DNA from: Selenomonadaceae bacterium
GTDB taxonomy: Bacteria > Bacillota > Negativicutes > Selenomonadales > Selenomonadaceae
Direction of reading: 5' to 3'
DNA length: 64,000 nt
Assembly (NCBI GenBank): GCA_017476005.1
Contig: JAFVEM010000010.1
Coordinates: 19,841 to 83,840 of the forward strand
Shown in pieces: positions 60,281 to 64,000 of the stretch; the first letter of the stretch is position 1, and every line of letters begins with the position of its first letter. Below the pieces are notes generated by a model that did not search any database, was not told the DNA's origin, and saw nothing but the letters and a program-made list of their open reading frames with translations. The translations under genes were made by a program, and so were the position numbers.

Positions 60281-61150
60281 ATGGACAGAGAAACGCCGAC
60301 CTATGCGGGGCTTATATTGTCGCTCCGAAAATACCGTGACCGGCTAATGGAAGAGCGCAACGTCAAACTGAACGCCAAGCCCAGAGAAATCGACGTGCGG
60401 ATTATCGACCAACTGTCGGACACCGCTGAGCGCATGGATAACGCTATTGCCTACATGTTCGAGCGGCATAACATCATCGAGCTGAAAAATCCCACCGAGC
60501 CGCTCAATATCGACGTAATGTGGAAGGGCATAAGCTACGCCGCCCAATACAAAAGCATGGGCTACGATAAATTTACCAAGGCGCAGGGGATAAACGCTAT
60601 CCCCATGAAGGACATTACCTTGACCTTTCTGCGAATGAGCAAGCCCACAGCGTTATTTAACGAGCTGACCCAAAGCGGCTACAAGCTCAAGTCCAAATTT
60701 CCCGGTGTGTATTATGTTTACGGTGTAGCCGACATCAAGATGCAGATAGTCGTGGGCAAGGAGCTAGAGGGCGACGAATTTGTGCCGTTGAGGTTACAGA
60801 AAACAAATCCGACATGGGATGACGCAGGTAAATTCGTCCAATTGTCACGGAACACAAAAAATCTTCGTGACAGAGAGTTAATTGATTCGATACTGCATCT
60901 GTCGATTATGGAAAATCGCGAACTTTACGAGAAACTACGAAAGGAGGAGCCGGAGATGTGCGAAGCGTTGAGAGAGTTGATGCGGCACGAGATACAGGAG
61001 GACTTAGATGAACAGTACCGAGCAGGTTCAAATGATACCCTTGACACCGTCGCTCGCAACATGATTGGTCTTGGTTTCGATGATGATACGATTATGGCGG
61101 TAACTTCCCTGTCCTCGGATGCCATCGCCAGAGAGCGCGGCAGTATGTAG
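60281..61150 (+). CDS. PD-(D/E)XK-like (Rpn-related) protein
   Basis: 289 residues from ATG 60281 (GAGGAGG six bases upstream). The family is common in Firmicutes and often misnamed. Key pieces are REIDVRIIDQLSD, NIIELKNPTEPLNIDVMWK (the Glu-x-Lys of a PD-(D/E)XK-type core), SGVYYVYG-like KFPGVYYVYG, and EALRELM near the C terminus. By relation to Rpn proteins a DNase or recombination-linked role is possible, but no activity is shown. A partial copy lies at 58425. It is divergent from the broken TPR gene, sharing a short promoter region. Confidence 0.7.
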   Translation: MDRETPTYAGLILSLRKYRDRLMEERNVKLNAKPREIDVRIIDQLSDTAERMDNAIAYMFERHNIIELKNPTEPLNIDVMWKGISYAAQYKSMGYDKFTKAQGINAIPMKDITLTFLRMSKPTALFNELTQSGYKLKSKFPGVYYVYGVADIKMQIVVGKELEGDEFVPLRLQKTNPTWDDAGKFVQLSRNTKNLRDRELIDSILHLSIMENRELYEKLRKEEPEMCEALRELMRHEIQEDLDEQYRAGSNDTLDTVARNMIGLGFDDDTIMAVTSLSSDAIARERGSM

Positions 61151-61175
61151 TCCCATGTGAAACCTATTTTTTCTA

Positions 61176-61213
61176 GGCCACCATCCCCCAACGCATGGGA
61201 TGGTGGCCTTTTT
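61176..61213 (+). terminator. Terminator after the PD-(D/E)XK-like gene
   Basis: GGCCACCATCCC (61176-61187) and GGGATGGTGGCC (61197-61208) are perfectly complementary, followed by T5. Confidence 0.92.
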
Positions 61214-61228
61214 GAATCCCCTATGAAA

Positions 61229-61480
61229 TTAGTTACCGTACTTCAGCTCAAACCCCTTAATCAAGTCATCTACCAACTTACTCGCAGTAGCTTTATTCAT
61301 CTGAAAAATCTGCTTTGGTACTTCTTTATCCCCGATGTCTCGCGCCGCATAAGTATTAAGTTGGACATACTTTTCGCCACCATCAACAAAAAAACCATAT
61401 TCCCAGCGCCCTACATCACCGTGTTTTCTTCCAGCAATACTTGCATTTGATGCCAAATTCTCTTTAGGAAGATAGGCCAT
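61229..61480 (-). CDS. Small hypothetical protein
   Basis: 83 residues from ATG 61480 (GGGGGTGG eight bases upstream). It has the look of a real small alpha/beta protein: GRWEYGFFVDGGEKYVQLNTY as a beta sheet and KATASKLVDDLIKGFELKYG as a C-terminal helix. I know no family. It has no signal peptide. It lies between a terminator and the next exported TPR gene, apparently as its own unit. Confidence 0.6.
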   Translation of the reverse strand: MAYLPKENLASNASIAGRKHGDVGRWEYGFFVDGGEKYVQLNTYAARDIGDKEVPKQIFQMNKATASKLVDDLIKGFELKYGN

Positions 61481-61596
61481 TGTATTCCACCCCCTTTTTC
61501 GTCATTAGATTTAATGTTACCTTATCCCTCTCTACGCATCCCCCCTCAAAAATACCTCCCACTCCATCTTAGTTCCACATCACTTCCTCAAAGTGC

Positions 61597-63261
61597 TTAC
61601 ATATTCAGCTTTTTCTTCATTTCATCGCGATACTTGATGGAATATTGATTGCTTGGATTTAACGAACAGGCTTTCTCATAGTCTTGCAGTGCTAGCTTGT
61701 ATTCTCCGATTTCTTTGTAGCAATCGGCTCGCCCTGAGTAGTCCCATGAGAAATTCTGTCGTAACTCGATCAGCTTGGTATAGTCTTTAATAGCATTGGC
61801 ATAGTCTCCGATTTTTTTGTAGCAATCGGCTCGACGGAAATGACTAGAAATATCATTTTGCTCCAACTCGATTGCCTTGGTGTAGTCTTTAATGGCATTG
61901 ACATAATCTCTCATATATGTGTGGTAGATGTCTGCTCGCGATGAATAATACAATCCAACATTTGGCGCTAGCTCAATCGCCTTGGAACAGTCTTTAATTG
62001 CATTAGCGTAGTCTTTCATCCATGCGTAACAATGTCCTCTATCTGAATAACTCTCTGCTTGGTTTACACCTAGCTTAATAGCCTTATTGTAATCGCTTAT
62101 AGCGTTGCCATAGTCTTTCATTTTTTCGTAGCAATCTGCTCGTAATAAATATGCCTCGTAGTTGTTCGGTAAAAGCTCTATTATTTTGTGGCACCCCTTC
62201 AGTGCCATGTCGTATTGATTTTCATCCACATGCGTTAGTGTGAATCTGATGCCTAGCAGCGCCCCTCTCAAATACAATGGATCACTAACTGTTGCTGTAA
62301 ACAATTGGATAGCATGCGTAAAATCGTTCATAGCTTTGATGGCATCGGGGTTCTTCATATTTTCACGATTGTAATTGCTATCATATAAACCACCTCGAAA
62401 ACAATATGCCTCTCCGCTATTAGGGTTTATTCTTATGGCCTCATTTATGTCATTCAATGCTTTTTGCCTTTCGGTCACGCTATGTATATGATCGTAACAG
62501 AAATATCTCGCTATATAGGCATCATAATTATCAGGATTCAATATAATGGCTTTGGTCACCGTCACCCAATCTCGTTTTGGTAGGCCAGATATATCATCGA
62601 CATAATGCGATGCTAGCCTCACATATCCGTCATCAAATTTAGGATTAAGCAAAATTGCCGCTTGTGGATCTGTACTCAATATTTGTTGCGCTAAAAAAAT
62701 CCGCTTCTCGCGCTCTTTCGCATCCGGTGCATCAAAGTCATTTGTTACACCTAATTTATTTAGCTCATCAATCTTGGCTTGCAATGCCTTGGTGTCTTGC
62801 TCCAACTTTTCTTTGTCGCGTTTTAGAGATTCATATTGTGAGACACGTTGTCGCCGTTCTTCCGCCTTATCTTGTAGCATTGTTTCAATATCCGCCGTGT
62901 CAACGGTAGCCGTTATATCGGCGTGAATACGAATATCGCCGGTACTCAGCACAGTGCGCGTTATCTTTTGGTCGGTTACTTTTATGCGACTGCTGGACAT
63001 GGCCATGATTTCATCGTGGCTTACCTGCATATTTTGGCTACGCGTGTAGCCCTCCACATAGACCCCAGCTTGCTCGGCGGCGCTCTGCCGCGCATAGTCC
63101 AAGGCGCGAAGTTCGCTAGTGTCGGGGTTGTCGTAGTCGCTCATGGTGTATTCGCCGCTGGCGCGGAAAGTACCGACGGCGGCGAAGGCTGGAAGAGGCC
63201 AAATGCAGAAAACTACCGCCAATGCTACCAGAAATTTATTTTTCAGGCTTTTGTTCATCAC
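61597..63261 (-). CDS. Exported TPR protein with FlgT-N/LPP20-like N-terminal domain
   Basis: About 554 residues from ATG 63261 (GTG 63264 is equally placed). The signal peptide ends at LPAFAAVG. The N-terminal domain (FRASGEYTMSDYDNPDTSE, AEQAGVYVEGYTRSQNMQVS) is the same as in the proteins at 17567 and 59320. A coiled coil follows (about 125-170), then seven or more TPRs, several of them near-identical (YANAIKDYTKAIEL). It is probably a periplasmic scaffold. It is 25 bases after the LPP20-like gene on the same strand. Confidence 0.82.
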   Translation of the reverse strand: MMNKSLKNKFLVALAVVFCIWPLPAFAAVGTFRASGEYTMSDYDNPDTSELRALDYARQSAAEQAGVYVEGYTRSQNMQVSHDEIMAMSSSRIKVTDQKITRTVLSTGDIRIHADITATVDTADIETMLQDKAEERRQRVSQYESLKRDKEKLEQDTKALQAKIDELNKLGVTNDFDAPDAKEREKRIFLAQQILSTDPQAAILLNPKFDDGYVRLASHYVDDISGLPKRDWVTVTKAIILNPDNYDAYIARYFCYDHIHSVTERQKALNDINEAIRINPNSGEAYCFRGGLYDSNYNRENMKNPDAIKAMNDFTHAIQLFTATVSDPLYLRGALLGIRFTLTHVDENQYDMALKGCHKIIELLPNNYEAYLLRADCYEKMKDYGNAISDYNKAIKLGVNQAESYSDRGHCYAWMKDYANAIKDCSKAIELAPNVGLYYSSRADIYHTYMRDYVNAIKDYTKAIELEQNDISSHFRRADCYKKIGDYANAIKDYTKLIELRQNFSWDYSGRADCYKEIGEYKLALQDYEKACSLNPSNQYSIKYRDEMKKKLNM

Positions 63262-63286
63262 GATGTTACGCCCCCTATGGCAAAAA

Positions 63287-64000
63287 CTACTGCACCAACA
63301 CCACTTTACACTCATCCAAGAAATGACTGGCCCCATTCTCCGCCAAAATCTTGTCTGCGTCGTCAGCGGAAATCACGGGGTAGCTGTTATTATGGGTGAG
63401 ACTGGTAGCCTTAACCACCAAAGGATTGCTCCCGGCGCGATTGAGATTGCCCTTCATGCCCTTGGCGAAACTGGCCATGCCTTTAGCCACTACCATGCCG
63501 GAATCTAACTGGTCGTAGCCGTAAATGTTTCTGCCGTCAGCGTCTTGGATAACCGGGGACATATTGGGCGTTAAGCCTAACCCGGAGCAATCAACCACTA
63601 GCCCCGTATAACCGCCGGAAGCTGAGACTTCGGTGGTGGGTTCGGGAAATGCGTCGGCGGCCACGGGTTTTAACGCCACTTTGGCGATGGAGTTGGTCAC
63701 GCCGTAGAGGGGGACTTCCAAGACCACGGTGCAGTTCCCCCACTGGTCATAGTCCTCGGAAATGACTTTGGCGCGTTTAATGACTGCATCCACCTGCCCG
63801 GACACGATGTCCCCCGTGGAAATGTTGCGGGAAATGGTGCTGTCGGCGGTGATATGTATGCCGTTAGCCGCTTCGCCCAACCGACGATAAGCATCCATCA
63901 TCGCCGCTTGATGCGCCCAAATTCGCGCCTGTCCCGGATTTTCGGCATCTTTCTGCGGTATGCCGTAGCCCGTACCTCGCAAGATGTCATTCTCCCAATC
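63287..64000 (-). CDS. LPP20/FlgP-like lipoprotein family, 5' end outside window
   Basis: 237 or more residues, open at the right edge. RGTGYGIPQKDAENPGQAR, AHQAAMMDAYRRLGEAANG and VVLEVPLYG are the hallmarks of LPP20-type outer-membrane lipoproteins. The second part (LVVDCSGLGLTPNMSP, AKGMASFAKGM, LVVKATSL) is the Cys-containing beta module often found with it. Upstream residues including signal and lipobox are not visible. It heads a leftward unit with the TPR gene. Confidence 0.8.
   Translation of the reverse strand, partial: DWENDILRGTGYGIPQKDAENPGQARIWAHQAAMMDAYRRLGEAANGIHITADSTISRNISTGDIVSGQVDAVIKRAKVISEDYDQWGNCTVVLEVPLYGVTNSIAKVALKPVAADAFPEPTTEVSASGGYTGLVVDCSGLGLTPNMSPVIQDADGRNIYGYDQLDSGMVVAKGMASFAKGMKGNLNRAGSNPLVVKATSLTHNNSYPVISADDADKILAENGASHFLDECKVVLVQ

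Noticed and set aside
1..64000. tRNA or rRNA genes
   Set aside because: No cloverleaf with a recognisable T-loop or rRNA core was seen; a covariance-model search would be decisive.

Overview
The window looks like a chromosome segment of an anaerobic diderm Firmicute, most likely a member of the Negativicutes (inference). The supporting signs are an S-layer-homology (SLH) protein, LPP20/CsgG/FlgT-like exported proteins of the kind found in outer-membrane bacteria, a flavodiiron oxygen-reducing protein, mannose-type PTS genes, CsoR, AGGAGG ribosome binding sites and mid-range GC. There are no rRNA or tRNA genes that I can recognise.

Layout: 1-1.4 kb holds the end of an apbE gene and a small type I toxin-like locus. 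1.4-5.1 kb is a GNAT gene next to an AT-richer restriction-modification cassette (two C5 methyltransferases plus an HNH nuclease). 5.2-11.5 kb has a duplicated-domain metalloprotease, an NlpC/P60 hydrolase, csoR, a two-gene unit of unknown function, a purine permease and a metallophosphoesterase. 11.5-14.1 kb has secreted or surface proteins amid ISAs1 debris. 14.1-25.2 kb holds an EIIB-ROK fusion, an OatA-like acyltransferase, a TPR protein, fprA, copA (with a fused copZ) and PTS IIB-IIC-IID. 25.5-30.4 kb is a run of exported CsgG/FlgT-like proteins that includes a VapD (Cas2-like) gene.

30.5-44.4 kb is a complete type III-D-like CRISPR-Cas locus. It has an 11-repeat array with a leader and a consensus promoter, cas1, cas2, a CARF-HEPN effector (csx1-type), a small unnamed Rossmann-like protein that may be a ring nuclease, a RAMP with a Gly/Asn-rich tail, csx19, a double Cas7, csx10, a single Cas7, an HD-less GGDD cas10, and a divergent cas6. 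The expected flow is: Cas6 makes crRNAs with the 5' tag ATTGAAAC, the Cas10-RAMP complex binds target RNA and makes cyclic oligoadenylate, and the CARF-HEPN protein is then activated.

44.4-45.8 kb is decayed sequence (alpha/beta-hydrolase, DUF192 and PIN remnants). 45.8-49.8 kb has an MBOAT/SGNH O-acylation pair and galE flanked by two paralogous small proteins. 50.0-54.8 kb is a three-gene operon coding for a PTS EIIC, a membrane-anchored BMP-type binding protein and a hybrid histidine kinase. 55.1-64 kb has a PHP phosphatase, several exported TPR/LPP20-like proteins (two of them broken), an orphan MntA with a truncated HepT, and a full-length plus an internally deleted copy of a PD-(D/E)XK-like gene.

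A modular GC-rich stem-loop repeat (GGGGCTTTGCCCC type) is scattered through five intergenic sites, and one copy runs into a coding start. The least explained parts are the ancillary CRISPR protein, the EIIC-BMP-kinase operon, the exported-protein operon with VapD, and the paired small proteins around galE.
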